Assembly (NCBI GenBank): GCA_035543455.1 | Contig: DATKKE010000008.1 | Coordinates: 1 to 63,043, forward strand | Reading direction: 5' to 3' | Length of the DNA: 63,043 nucleotides | Source: CAIKOD01 sp035543455 | GTDB lineage: Archaea; Halobacteriota; Methanomicrobia; Methanomicrobiales; Methanospirillaceae | Shown: positions 33,746 through 43,886 of the stretch, one piece after another | How positions within the stretch are numbered: the first letter of the stretch is position 1 | Layout: every line of letters starts with the position of its first letter | Program-made: the position numbers and the translations under genes | The notes under the pieces: model-generated | The model's input: the letters and a program-made list of their open reading frames with translations, nothing else | Databases searched by the model: none | What the model was told of the DNA's origin: nothing

Positions 33746-35095
33746 ATGGCAAGAACCGGTTTCGCCGGATCATCCAGCACCGCTCCGGGGCTCATCACCC
33801 TGCTCGCCGGCATAGCATGCATCGCACTAATCATAGTGCCCGGGTCGGCAGCAACGAAGTACATGGGGGGAGCACCATCGTTCTCTGCGACGGTGATCGG
33901 TGTCAACGAGTTTTCCCCGGGCGAGGATGCAACGGTTAGCATCCTCGTTGAAAACGACGGCCTTTTCGATGTCAAGCAACTCAACAAGGGCACAATCCAA
34001 CCCGACGATCTTCCGACCACGGCAAAGATGGTGACTATAGGGCTCACATCAGGCAGCGATCTCCTCGTTGTCAAGACCGACCCGCAAATGGTCGGCGACA
34101 TTCCCGGCAGCGGGAACACCGTCACCGTGCGATACGCGGTAAAGATCTCATCGAATGCGACGGCAGGGGAATATACAATGCCCCTGAACCTCCGGTACCG
34201 GTACCCGCTGGTCTTCGACCAGGATGCGATGGATGTTTTCCAGTTTACCTATAACAAGGCTGAAGATACTCTTCCCGTTATTATCCGGGTCAAACCGAAG
34301 GTGAAGATCGAGGTTATCTCCGCCGTGCCGGAGAAGCTCACCTCCGGATCGGAGGGATGGGTGGATCTCAGGATCAGGAACACCGGCCCCGAGAACGGGG
34401 AGATGGCTTCTGTGACACTGCTCAGGAACGGGCAGAGTCCAATCATCCCCATCGACAACACGGTATTTGTCGGCGACTTCCCCAGTGGGGCAACCGTAAA
34501 TTGCCGGTACAAGATCTCCATCTTAAAAGATACGCCGAACCAGAGTTACCCGGTGGATGTCGTCGTCACCTCAAGGGACCGGGAAGGAAGGATCGTGACC
34601 TCGTCTCCGGAGACCGTTGGCGTTCCCGTGATGGGAAAAATTTCATTTGAGGCGATCCCGCCCCCGGCCACCATCCCTCCCGGTACTGAAAAAACAATCG
34701 AAGTCCAGTACAGGAACGACGGAGGCGTGACGGTCTATGATGCACAGGCCCTGGTCCAGGCACACGCTCCGGTGAGCATCCCGGACAATACCGCGTTCCT
34801 CGGGGACCTGGAGCCCGGAGCGACCGCCACTGCCCGGTACAAGATAGTTGCGGATAAGTCAGCCGAACCGATGACATACAGCTTCGACAGCAAGGTCCGG
34901 TACCGCGATGCGACGGGCAACAGCCAGGAATCGGATCCCCTGCCGGTACAGATTACGGTGACCAAAAGTCAATCCGGGTTCTCATCGGTTCCAGGAGGAC
35001 TCCCCGTGCTGGTGTTGTGCATCGCAGCGGGAATTGTTGCCGCCTCGTTCGTAATATACTATATATACAAAAGGAATCGGAGAGCGCCGGTATGA
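33746..35095 (+). CDS. CARDB/S-layer-like secreted membrane-anchored protein (copy 2)
   Basis: This 449-residue protein is a paralogue of the preceding gene, with the same start motif (KYMGGAPSFSATVIGVNEFSP read as two parts), three Ig-like domains and a C-terminal helix. A GTG at 33734 overlaps the previous stop, but the ATG at 33746 has a GGTGA site 8 bases upstream, so I use the latter. It overlaps the RND exporter start by four bases. The tandem pair looks like a gene duplication within an operon. Confidence 0.75.
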   Translation: MARTGFAGSSSTAPGLITLLAGIACIALIIVPGSAATKYMGGAPSFSATVIGVNEFSPGEDATVSILVENDGLFDVKQLNKGTIQPDDLPTTAKMVTIGLTSGSDLLVVKTDPQMVGDIPGSGNTVTVRYAVKISSNATAGEYTMPLNLRYRYPLVFDQDAMDVFQFTYNKAEDTLPVIIRVKPKVKIEVISAVPEKLTSGSEGWVDLRIRNTGPENGEMASVTLLRNGQSPIIPIDNTVFVGDFPSGATVNCRYKISILKDTPNQSYPVDVVVTSRDREGRIVTSSPETVGVPVMGKISFEAIPPPATIPPGTEKTIEVQYRNDGGVTVYDAQALVQAHAPVSIPDNTAFLGDLEPGATATARYKIVADKSAEPMTYSFDSKVRYRDATGNSQESDPLPVQITVTKSQSGFSSVPGGLPVLVLCIAAGIVAASFVIYYIYKRNRRAPV

Positions 35096-37416
35096 TCCAA
35101 CAGTTTTTCGAAGGAATTGCGAATACCATCAACCGACGGCCGGTTCTCGTTGCGGTGCTGATCGCAATCCTCTTCTCTGTTGGTCTCTTTGGCATGAGCT
35201 TCCTTACCATGCAGACCGGGTGGAAGACGTACATGGACCAGGACTCTGCGAAGGGAGTCATCGAGTCGGCATATCACCGGGATTACACAACCGATACCAT
35301 CATTCTCGTTGTCGAAGCCGGCGACCCGCTCAGCCCGGATGTCCTGAATTACATCGATAATCTCGAAAAAGATTTTCGGCAACAGAAGAACATCGGCGCT
35401 ACGCTGAGTGTCGTCGATGTTTTAAAAAGTGCCAACGGGGGAGAGATCCCCTCGTCCCGGGTTGATACCGATCGCATCGTCGCTTCACTTCCCGGGGATG
35501 TCCGGGCACTGGTCCACCCCTCTAATGTCCTAACACTCGTCATGATCCAGCTGGACAAACATTTGTCGGATGAAGATTCGAAGCTGACGCAGAACAACAT
35601 TGCATCGATCATCGACCAGTCATCGGTGCCTGCCGGCGTGAGCGTTAAGATCTCCGGTACCCCGGCCTTCTCGCTGCAGATGAAGGAGGCTCTCCAGAAC
35701 AATATGGGAATCCTCATCGGCGGGGCGATGATCCTGATGGTCATCACAATGGGACTCCTTTTTACATATGTCCGACACAGGCTCCTGCCGGTTTTGATTG
35801 TTGCGATAGGGCTCGTAAGCGCCCTCGGCCTCATGGGGCTCGTGGGAATCTCCCTCAACATGGCGGTGATCGGGGCCTTCCCGGTACTGATCGGGCTTGG
35901 GATCGATTATGCGATCCAGTTCCACGCCCGGTTCGACGAGGAAGCCCGTAAGGGATCGCTCGAGGACGCGGTATTCATGACGGTGACGAAAACCGGTCCC
36001 GCGGTCATGTACGCAATGCTTGCAACCAGTATGGGGTTTCTTGCAATGTTCATATCGGATGTCCCCATGATCCGTTCCTTCGGTCTCGTCTCAATCATCG
36101 GAATCTTTGCCTGTTACTGGGTCTCGTGCATCGGCATACCCACGTTTGCCCTCCTGCTGAAATACAAGCCAAAGCAGCCGAAAACCGAAAAGTGTTTTGC
36201 GGTGGGGACCGATGCCTGCGATTCGATCATCGACGACAAAAAGAACGCCGGTGCCGGCAAAAACGGGAAGAAGAAACCGTTTTCATACGGCGATTTCCTC
36301 ACGAATACCTCGGTAAAGATTGCCAAGAACCCAATCCCGATACTCGTGATTGCCGCGTGCATCGCCTTCATCGGGTTCCAGATCGATCCGACCATCCCTG
36401 TTGAGTCCAACGAGAATACGTTTGTCCCCCAGGATATGCCGGCCAAGATCAATTTCGATGTAGTAACTCGTACCATTGGTTCGAGCAGTACCGCCGACTT
36501 CCTTGTCCAGGGAACGCGGGTGACCGACCTCGATACCGTCAAATGGCTTGCAAAGTTCCAGGACTACGAACTCTCGCACCATGACGAGCTTACGGGATCG
36601 ACGAGCATCGTGACGTACGTTCTCCAGTATAACAACGGCATAATGCCGGAGACGCAGGCAGAACTCGATGCGGTGATGGCAAGGATCCCGGCAGACACCC
36701 GTGACCTCTACCTTAACGGCGAGATGAGCAGTCTCGTGAGATTCACCAACATCAAGCTCGAAATGCCGCAGACGGTCTCCCTGAAGAACCGGATGATCCG
36801 GGATATCGCGTTCCTCGAACCCCCGACCGGGATAACGGTGAATCCCGCCGGTGATTTCGAGACCTATACAACCCTGCTCACATCCATGACGAACTCGAAA
36901 GAGACGATGACCGGCCTCGGGTTCCTCCTGGTCTTTGTCTTCCTCATCCTCGTGTACCGGAAGCCCAGTGCTGTTTCTCCGATCATCCCGATCATTTTCG
37001 TTGTGGGCTGGAATGCGGTCATGCTGTACATCCTGGGAATCACGTACAACCCGCTCACCGCGACGCTGGGCTCGATGACGATCGGTGTTGCTGCGGAATA
37101 CACGATCCTCGTCATGGAGCGGTACGAAGAAGAGAAGGAGCGGCTCCATGACACGGTCGCCGCCATCCAGGAGAGCGTAAAAAAGATCGGTACTGCCATT
37201 ACGGTCTCGGGCCTTGCGACCTTCTTCGGGTTCTCGGCGCTTCTCCTCTCGACATTCCCGATCATCAGCAACTTCGGCGTTACGACGCTGATCGCGGTGG
37301 CATTTTCCCTGCTGAGTGCGATCTTTATCATGCCCGCGGTCCTCTCGGTCATGGGCCAGGTCTCCGAATGGGTCGGGAGAAGAAAACGCGTTGATTCGCC
37401 AGAAGTGCATGCATAA
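35092..37416 (+). CDS. RND superfamily (MMPL-type) exporter
   Basis: This 774-residue membrane protein has 12 predicted helices arranged as two halves, each with one helix, a large external loop and five helices. The segments GIGIDYAIQFHARFDEE (about 275-291) and GVAAEYTILVMERYEEE (about 664-680) are the conserved RND helix-4 type motifs with acidic and aromatic residues. The archaeal HAE subfamily likely exports lipids or hydrophobic compounds. The start at 35092 overlaps the preceding stop (ATGA); the longer frame to 35017 is rejected. It is coupled with two secreted proteins. Confidence 0.85.
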   Translation: MIQQFFEGIANTINRRPVLVAVLIAILFSVGLFGMSFLTMQTGWKTYMDQDSAKGVIESAYHRDYTTDTIILVVEAGDPLSPDVLNYIDNLEKDFRQQKNIGATLSVVDVLKSANGGEIPSSRVDTDRIVASLPGDVRALVHPSNVLTLVMIQLDKHLSDEDSKLTQNNIASIIDQSSVPAGVSVKISGTPAFSLQMKEALQNNMGILIGGAMILMVITMGLLFTYVRHRLLPVLIVAIGLVSALGLMGLVGISLNMAVIGAFPVLIGLGIDYAIQFHARFDEEARKGSLEDAVFMTVTKTGPAVMYAMLATSMGFLAMFISDVPMIRSFGLVSIIGIFACYWVSCIGIPTFALLLKYKPKQPKTEKCFAVGTDACDSIIDDKKNAGAGKNGKKKPFSYGDFLTNTSVKIAKNPIPILVIAACIAFIGFQIDPTIPVESNENTFVPQDMPAKINFDVVTRTIGSSSTADFLVQGTRVTDLDTVKWLAKFQDYELSHHDELTGSTSIVTYVLQYNNGIMPETQAELDAVMARIPADTRDLYLNGEMSSLVRFTNIKLEMPQTVSLKNRMIRDIAFLEPPTGITVNPAGDFETYTTLLTSMTNSKETMTGLGFLLVFVFLILVYRKPSAVSPIIPIIFVVGWNAVMLYILGITYNPLTATLGSMTIGVAAEYTILVMERYEEEKERLHDTVAAIQESVKKIGTAITVSGLATFFGFSALLLSTFPIISNFGVTTLIAVAFSLLSAIFIMPAVLSVMGQVSEWVGRRKRVDSPEVHA

Positions 37417-37437
37417 TCATTTTCATTGGCATCATAA

Positions 37438-37495
37438 CCCCGAATTGGAGGAATTCCCGCTCGATTCTACCGATTCGGGGTGAACAAACCTTTTT
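37438..37495 (+). terminator. Stem-loop followed by T-rich run after the exporter gene
   Basis: An 8-bp perfect inverted repeat CCCCGAAT (37438-37445) with ATTCGGGG (37473-37480) begins 22 bases after the RND stop, and a TTTTT run follows at about 37491-37495. It is a plausible transcription end. The remainder of 37417-37741 carries no gene. Confidence 0.4.
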
Positions 37496-37741
37496 CCCCG
37501 ATGGGAGGAAAGAGCCGGCTGCTGACACCTTGACCGGGACAGATAAGGGGGTGCCGATGGCGTTTGCGGTTGTGGGGAATCATAATGAAATGAAATACAG
37601 GTCATCCATTTCACCGCTATCAGAATCAAAAAATACTTTTTTATAGAAAATCTTCGATTGTATTTGTTTACGAAATCACCAGCGATCCGCTGCCGATTTC
37701 TTTAACTATTATTGAGCAATAAACTTTTTCCGTATATTGTA

Positions 37742-39184
37742 ATGATTGTCGACCTGTTTTTCCCGGTTATCGTTGTATTGAATGTAATATTTGCAATCAC
37801 GATCGTTTTCATACAGAGAAAAAATCCTACCGCTGTGGCTGCCTGGCTTTTAGTTCTTTTCTTTATTCCGATACTTGGCTTTGTCCTTTTTCTGATCTTC
37901 GGACAGGACTATCACCGGCGTAAATTGTTCGATATTAAAGTTGAGGCAGATCAGATTGTAACCTCCGATATTGCGAATCAGAAGCGATTACTGACAGAAA
38001 AGAAAGTTCACCCTGATGATCGCCGGGCAGGCTCCCTGAGGAGAATGATGCTGATGCTCCTCGAAGGCGATCGTGCAATTTTCACGAACGACAACGAAGT
38101 GACGGTATATACCGAGGGAGTAAAGAAATTTTCCGACCTGGTTGCAGCTGTACGTACGGCAGAACATCATGTCCATTTGGAATATTTTATCCTGATAAAT
38201 GACGGCCTTGGAAGAGATATCATGGCTGCCCTCATTGATCGTGCCAGGGCAGGTGTCGAAGTCAGGGTTCTTGTTGACGGGGTTGGAAGCGGCAGACTAT
38301 CACACCATTTCTTCGATGAACTGGTCAAAGAAGGTGGTCAATATGCTGTCTTCTTCCCATCACGCATCCCTTTCTTTAATTACCGCATAAATTACAGGAA
38401 TCATAGAAAAATTGCTGTGGTTGATGGGAAAACGGCATTTATAGGTGGATTTAATATTGCCGATAACTATCTGGGGAAATCAAAAAAATGGGGATTCTGG
38501 AGAGATACCGCAGTCAGGTTCATCGGGTCGGGGGCAATGTCCGCCCAGTTACGTTTTTTCCAGGACTGGAATTATGCATCGAAACAAAAGGTTGATTTTA
38601 ATTCCCAATACTTCCCGGAAGTGAAAAAACAACCTGGTTCAATCATGCAAGTCGTATCCGGGGGTCCGGATACGCAGTGGAACCCGGTGAAAGAGTCATA
38701 TCTCAAGATGATCAGCTCGGCAATGGAAACCGTCTATATTCAGACCCCCTATTTCATTCCTGACGACAGCATCGTAGACTCACTCCGTATTGCAGCCCTT
38801 TCCGGGCTTGATGTCAGGATTATGATCCCCACAAAACCGGATCACATATTTGTGTACTGGGCAAGTCATTCGTATATTGAAGAGCTGCTTGACTCAGGTG
38901 TACGGGCATACACCTACGATAATGGATTCCTCCATGCAAAAACAATTGTTATCGATGGGATGGTGGCCTCTGTGGGTAGTGCGAATTGGGACGTGAGAAG
39001 TTTCCGGCTTAATTTTGAGACAAATGCCGTTATCTACGATCCGGTTGTGGCAGAGGAATTAAAAGGAGCATTTGAACAAGACCTCACGTATTGCAGGGAA
39101 CTGACCTCTGAATGGTATAATTCACGTTCGGTTTTCTTCAAGGCAAGAGCAGCCGTATCACGACTGTTCTCGCCAATATTATAG
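37742..39184 (+). CDS. Cardiolipin synthase-type phospholipase D protein
   Basis: A 480-residue membrane-bound phosphatidyltransferase of the PLD family. Two N-terminal helices (about 2-25 and 32-55) are followed by two HKD sites: NHRKIAVVDG (about 220-229) and HAKTIVIDG (about 400-408). In archaea such enzymes may make archaeal cardiolipins. The ATG at 37742 is chosen; a TTG at 37712 would add ten residues. TATA-like ttttttatag lies about 100 bases upstream, so the leader is uncertain. Confidence 0.85.
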   Translation: MIVDLFFPVIVVLNVIFAITIVFIQRKNPTAVAAWLLVLFFIPILGFVLFLIFGQDYHRRKLFDIKVEADQIVTSDIANQKRLLTEKKVHPDDRRAGSLRRMMLMLLEGDRAIFTNDNEVTVYTEGVKKFSDLVAAVRTAEHHVHLEYFILINDGLGRDIMAALIDRARAGVEVRVLVDGVGSGRLSHHFFDELVKEGGQYAVFFPSRIPFFNYRINYRNHRKIAVVDGKTAFIGGFNIADNYLGKSKKWGFWRDTAVRFIGSGAMSAQLRFFQDWNYASKQKVDFNSQYFPEVKKQPGSIMQVVSGGPDTQWNPVKESYLKMISSAMETVYIQTPYFIPDDSIVDSLRIAALSGLDVRIMIPTKPDHIFVYWASHSYIEELLDSGVRAYTYDNGFLHAKTIVIDGMVASVGSANWDVRSFRLNFETNAVIYDPVVAEELKGAFEQDLTYCRELTSEWYNSRSVFFKARAAVSRLFSPIL

Positions 39185-39209
39185 TATCTCATATCACTCT
39201 GGTGTAAAA

Positions 39210-40079
39210 GTGCCAATCCCTGGGAATCAAAAAATACAATTTCAGTCTCCCGTATTTGATGAAATCCGGGAAACGGGATATTCCGCAATCGATATGCATA
39301 TCCACACCCGTCACTCAGATGCAGCCAATAGTGTAAAAACCATCCTTAACCATGCAAAAAAATTAGGCATCGGGGTTTCATTTACCGATCACAACGACGT
39401 TCAGGCAGTAGTCGAGGCATTTGAGCATCCAGCCGACAACTTAGTAATTCCCGGTATCGAGTTAAGTGCTTTGGAGGGGCCTCATATCCTTCTCTATTTT
39501 TACGATGCAAACGATCTTATAGATTTTTTCACTCGCCATATAAAGGCAAACCGGAGGAGAAGCCAGTATATGGCATTACAACTCCCTGTTGAAACGATCC
39601 TGGAGGCTGCTTCGCGCTATAGCTGCCTCAGGGTTGCAGCCCATCCATTCGGATATTTTGGCATTAACCGGGGAATATTAAAATGCATAGATAATAATAC
39701 CCTCCCTCCTCAGGTTTTAGATCACATTGATGCAATAGAAGTAATTTGTGGGGGTATGAGTGGGAATCTCAATACTATGGCTGCCCGGTACGCAGGTTCG
39801 CACGATTATCCCGTAACCGGGGGCTCAGACGCTCATGTTCTTCCTGCTGTGGGAAGTGTGGTGACATGCGTCCGGGCCGGATCGGTGGAAGATTTTCTCA
39901 ATGGTATTCTTGGGAAAGAGGGAATAGTCATTGGCTCCTCGGGCGGAGTACTTCATAAAGGGATGACGGGTGCAGTTATTGCCTGGAAATACCTGCCGTA
40001 TTCATTTTCTTCACTCCAGATCCATTATGAGCAAAATTTGCCGAGAATGAAGAATTTCATCAGGAGAATATTAAAATAA
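39210..40079 (+). CDS. PHP-domain phosphoesterase
   Basis: This 289-residue metal-dependent phosphoesterase of the PHP family has metal motifs DMHIHTRHSDAANS (about 28-41), FTDHND (about 58-63), AAHPFGYF (about 144-151) and GGSDAHV (about 205-211). It starts at GTG 39210, 25 bases after the PLD gene, so the two are probably co-transcribed. The substrate is unknown; a role in polar lipid or nucleotide turnover is possible. Confidence 0.8.
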   Translation: MPIPGNQKIQFQSPVFDEIRETGYSAIDMHIHTRHSDAANSVKTILNHAKKLGIGVSFTDHNDVQAVVEAFEHPADNLVIPGIELSALEGPHILLYFYDANDLIDFFTRHIKANRRRSQYMALQLPVETILEAASRYSCLRVAAHPFGYFGINRGILKCIDNNTLPPQVLDHIDAIEVICGGMSGNLNTMAARYAGSHDYPVTGGSDAHVLPAVGSVVTCVRAGSVEDFLNGILGKEGIVIGSSGGVLHKGMTGAVIAWKYLPYSFSSLQIHYEQNLPRMKNFIRRILK

Positions 40080-40250
40080 TCTCCTGCTTTCCACGCATAA
40101 TGGCAAAGGATTGGATACGATCCCACGTAATGTCAGGTTCTGCTGGATCTTAAACAATAAAAATCCTGAAGCAGGGGATCGGGATTGTTCTGGTTTTGCT
40201 TCCCGGATACCGCTCTGCAAAATTCCCAGTTTAAAACCCCCACTCATGGT

Positions 40251-41468
40251 TTATTTCTCACGAAAATCGATAACGGAAATTATGAATAAAATCGTTACGG
40301 CAACAGCGAGCAGGAAACTGAAAAAGAATCCTGTCATGTACCCTGCAGCTGTTATAACAATTCCCGTTACCAGTGGTCCGGCAGACTGACCAATATCCAT
40401 GATTGAAGAAATCGCACCCATTGATGCCCCGATCTGTTCAGATCTTGCAATATCTCCGATATAGGCAGTTGTAGCTACTGTTGAAATTGATATACCGAGG
40501 CCAAATAACAAACTCACCGCGAGGAAACCGGCAAACGACGGGGCGAATGGAATGATCGCGATAGAACAACCGGTGATGATGAGTCCTGCAACAATCTGGA
40601 TACGTTTGTCTTTTCTGTCCGCAATCCTCCCGAACAATGGTTTAGTTGCGGCGATGATCAGGACCTGGACGGCGAATATAATACCAGTTTCAAACGCATC
40701 AATTCCCCTGGATGAGAGCAATAACGGCAGGAAAGTCTCAAACGCACCGTATGAAAAGTAGGTTGCCATATCGACGAATGCTGTTCCCCTGAGCTTGCGA
40801 CTGGAGAAAAACGTAATAAAACTTTCACGGAATACGGAAAAAGGGAGTATGTTAAGGTTAACTGATTTATCCTCGCGATACAGCAACGTCATGATAAACA
40901 CGGGGATGGCAGCAAGTCCTGCAACGATGTAAACAATCCGGTACTCGATAAGTCCTGGAAAAAATATGAAATATGATAGTATCGCACCACCCACAAGAGG
41001 TGCTATCGTCCGGCCGACAAGTGTCGCAGACGTATACTGTCCAAGCATCTCGCCTTTATTTGCCGGAAACCGCTCTATGATGATTGCTGAAATGACCGGT
41101 CCGAGAATAGCAGTTGCCGTCCCGTGAAAAAAACGGATTGGAATCAGCCAGAATGGATCGCTGATCATAAGATAGAGAAACGGGGCAACGAGAAAAACTA
41201 TACCTGATGCAACAAGCAGCCGTTTCCTGCCGAAATGATCTGATAAGACGCCGATGGGGAACGAAAACAGGATACCGGCGAGCGGGGAGAATACTGCAAT
41301 AAGACCGACGATGGCATCGCTGGCGCCCATTGCCTGGGTAAAAAGTGGTAATACCGGCGTTTTTGAGATAGTGGTTGAAAAGATAGCAAAAAACCCGAGA
41401 AGGAAAAAATAATACATCATCCTGCGGGCATGGTGAACTGTTGTACTCTTTTCCGCGATAATAATCAC
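40251..41468 (-). CDS. Major facilitator superfamily transporter
   Basis: This 405-residue carrier has about 12 helices. The loop 2-3 motif is GVLSDHFGRKRLL and the corresponding half-two motif is GRIADRKDKR. The N-terminus is uncertain. The open frame reaches 41576, but the first membrane helix begins with MMYYFFLLGFF at 41420, and a GTG at 41468 gives the expected short basic head (HHARR). Substrate unknown. It is divergent from the UbiB gene. Confidence 0.78.
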   Translation of the reverse strand: MIIIAEKSTTVHHARRMMYYFFLLGFFAIFSTTISKTPVLPLFTQAMGASDAIVGLIAVFSPLAGILFSFPIGVLSDHFGRKRLLVASGIVFLVAPFLYLMISDPFWLIPIRFFHGTATAILGPVISAIIIERFPANKGEMLGQYTSATLVGRTIAPLVGGAILSYFIFFPGLIEYRIVYIVAGLAAIPVFIMTLLYREDKSVNLNILPFSVFRESFITFFSSRKLRGTAFVDMATYFSYGAFETFLPLLLSSRGIDAFETGIIFAVQVLIIAATKPLFGRIADRKDKRIQIVAGLIITGCSIAIIPFAPSFAGFLAVSLLFGLGISISTVATTAYIGDIARSEQIGASMGAISSIMDIGQSAGPLVTGIVITAAGYMTGFFFSFLLAVAVTILFIISVIDFREK

Positions 41469-41716
41469 ATCAATTTCATTAGTTTTGATTTCCAATGCCA
41501 AAAAACTCTCTTTGGAAGACGTAACCAGCGATATTTGTGGGAGGTAGATATCGAACCTGGCCGGTAACAAATACAATTCCCTTATCGGACGCTGATGTCG
41601 ATGGTGCCTGTCCAGGAAAAACTAATAATAAACCCACCTTTTTGTTCAATTCTTACGTCCTGACCCGAAAATATATGCACAACCATTTATTCATGAAGTA
41701 CTTTCAAGTTTATGAT

Positions 41717-43369
41717 ATGGAAATGAAGACAGGGGTCAGTCTCAGGCGATATAAAGAGATAGGGGAGGTCCTCTACGAATGGGGATTCGCGACGACATTC
41801 CTCGAGGACCTCTCACCGGGCCTCAGGAAAATGAATATCGCTTCCAGGCTTCACCCCAAGATAACAGGAATGACCGTATATGAACGCATGCGACATGTTC
41901 TCGAAGATCTTGGGCCGACATTTGTAAAATTCGGTCAGGTCCTCTCTACCCGGCGGGAGATGATCTCACCTGAGATGTGCGATGAACTGGTCAAACTACA
42001 GGACAAAGTCGCCCCCGTTCCATTCGAGGAACTCCTCCCAACGGTTGTGGAATGTTGCGGCCCTATCGAAGATACCTTTCTCGAATTTGATACCAGGCCT
42101 CTTGCAGCTGCCTCGGTGGCACAGGTCCACCGGGCGGTGCTCCTGGATGGGACCGTTGTAGCCGTGAAAATCCAGCGACCTGGCATCAGGGAGGCAATCG
42201 AGACCGATCTACCGCTCTTCGAGAAGATGGCCGAGCGGATCGAGCAATTATCTCCCGATGCCCGGGTATACAGTCCGAAAATTATGGTGCAGGAATTTGC
42301 AGTCCAGGTCCGGAAAGAACTTAATTTCACTAACGAAGGGAAGAATTCAGAGATTATAGCTGCAAGTCTGGCCGACATCCCGGAAATAAAAATCCCAAAG
42401 ATATTCTGGACCTACTCCGGGGAGAAAGTTCTCACCATGGAGTTTGTGCAGGGATGCCGGGTCGATGATGTTGATACCATAAAATCCTGGAACATCGACC
42501 CTGTACACATTGCGGATGTAGGTTTTCACGCCTATATTACACAGATATTCCGCGACGGGTGCTATCACGCGGATCCTCACCCGGGTAACCTCCTCGTTTC
42601 GCCGAAAGGCCAGCTGATATTCCTTGATTTCGGAATGGTCGCCCTCATCCGCCCGGAGCGCCGGAGAATTTTTATCAAAGCACTAATGTCCATTGTAAGA
42701 TGCGATGTCGATTCCCTTGTTGAATCTTTCGAGAAGCTTGGGATGGTATTCCGTCCTGAGGATATCGAACCATTAAAAGATGAACTATACGATAACCTTC
42801 GACAGTACCAGACAACCGAAATCGGCCAGTTCAATGTTGGCAGTGTCATGGATTCCTTACCAAAGATCATGCGGAAATATAACGTGGTGGTACCGGGATC
42901 CCTGATGATGGTTCTCAAGGTTATATGGATGATTTTTGGGGTGGCTGAAAAGCTGGATCCCGGATTCAATTTCAACGAGAGGGTTCAGCCGTATTTCGAC
43001 GAAATTTTAAAAGGGAGTTACCTCTCGCCAGATACCGTTAAAAAAATTCCGATATCCTTCATGGAGATGGCAGAGGGTCTTTTGAATTTCCCGAAGGCGA
43101 TGAATCACACACTCGATACGCTCGGGAAAGGAGACTTCACGCTGAGGATTGAGGCAAATGACGTAAAGGTACTTAGTACAAGCATCCGGCAGGCTTCGGG
43201 AAGGCTGATGGTTTCGATTATCGTCGCATCTATCGTCATAGGCTCATCGTTGGTAGTATTTGCAGCAGGTGCATCGATCACCGGTAACCTCTTCTTTGCC
43301 ACGTTCGTCGTTTATTTTATTGCGATCATGGTTGGAATTGCAGCCATGTACCAGGTGTGGAAAAAATAA
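41717..43369 (+). CDS. ABC1/UbiB-family atypical kinase
   Basis: This 550-residue protein-kinase-like ATPase is associated with isoprenoid/quinone or lipid metabolism. Motifs are AAASVAQVHRAVLLDGTVVA (the KxGQ/alanine-rich nucleotide loop), VAVKIQRPGI, DGCYHADPHPGNLL and IFLDFGM. Two C-terminal membrane helices are present (about 500-548). The start at 41717 is favoured by the TATA box aaaatatatg at about 41669-41678; the frame to 41537 would begin upstream of it. Methanogens lack ubiquinone, so the substrate may be a methanophenazine-like or archaeal lipid. Confidence 0.82.
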   Translation: MEMKTGVSLRRYKEIGEVLYEWGFATTFLEDLSPGLRKMNIASRLHPKITGMTVYERMRHVLEDLGPTFVKFGQVLSTRREMISPEMCDELVKLQDKVAPVPFEELLPTVVECCGPIEDTFLEFDTRPLAAASVAQVHRAVLLDGTVVAVKIQRPGIREAIETDLPLFEKMAERIEQLSPDARVYSPKIMVQEFAVQVRKELNFTNEGKNSEIIAASLADIPEIKIPKIFWTYSGEKVLTMEFVQGCRVDDVDTIKSWNIDPVHIADVGFHAYITQIFRDGCYHADPHPGNLLVSPKGQLIFLDFGMVALIRPERRRIFIKALMSIVRCDVDSLVESFEKLGMVFRPEDIEPLKDELYDNLRQYQTTEIGQFNVGSVMDSLPKIMRKYNVVVPGSLMMVLKVIWMIFGVAEKLDPGFNFNERVQPYFDEILKGSYLSPDTVKKIPISFMEMAEGLLNFPKAMNHTLDTLGKGDFTLRIEANDVKVLSTSIRQASGRLMVSIIVASIVIGSSLVVFAAGASITGNLFFATFVVYFIAIMVGIAAMYQVWKK

Positions 43370-43390
43370 GGTGAATGCCCAGGTATCGGT

Positions 43391-43579
43391 TTACACACTT
43401 TTTACGAGTTTCCAACCGAAAATGAGCGCCACGATTCCCAGAAGAACGCAAAGAAAACCCACTATTGTCGTAAAAAAAAGCATTATGGAGGGCAGGTTAA
43501 ACACAAGGGCACTACCTATGATGACCAGGATGATACCAGCAATAAATGATACAAGTGCGATCCAATCCATTGTAATCAT
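43391..43579 (-). CDS. Small two-helix membrane protein
   Basis: This 62-residue hydrophobic protein has two helices (about 5-27 and 32-58) and a basic end (GWKLVKSV). The uniform hydrophobic pattern suggests a real gene. Function unknown. It converges on the UbiB gene with a 21-base gap. Confidence 0.5.
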   Translation of the reverse strand: MITMDWIALVSFIAGIILVIIGSALVFNLPSIMLFFTTIVGFLCVLLGIVALIFGWKLVKSV

Positions 43580-43886
43580 CCTCGGAATGTGATAGTCCAG
43601 AATTTATATCTAACGAAAAGATCCCTGTTTTCTTCCCAGAGCACGGCATACTGTCTTGGATTATACAGGTACAGGTCTGGAGATCAGGATCCCTGAAAAC
43701 CAGAAGGGTAACGAACCTTGGAAATTTTATCGGTATTCTCTTGTTTTTACGTTCAAAAGCCCATAGAAGGATTAACGCCCCCTGAAACAGGGGTTTGAAG
43801 TCCTTGACATGGCTCTGATTTTTTATGGAAATTTTTGAATGTATATTTGTTCCAGTCAATAACAGGACTCCCTTTTTTTGATCTCA
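43580..43886. other. Intergenic region without a supported gene
   Basis: This 307-base stretch lies between two leftward genes. A minus-strand frame inside it (to 43859) lacks any domain and overlaps the small membrane protein in another frame. No repeat or strong hairpin was noticed. Confidence 0.45.

Noticed and set aside
36283..37410. Long minus-strand frame opposite the RND exporter
   Set aside because: It is the complement of a clearly conserved membrane protein; composition is Arg/Asp/Glu-rich and no domain is visible.
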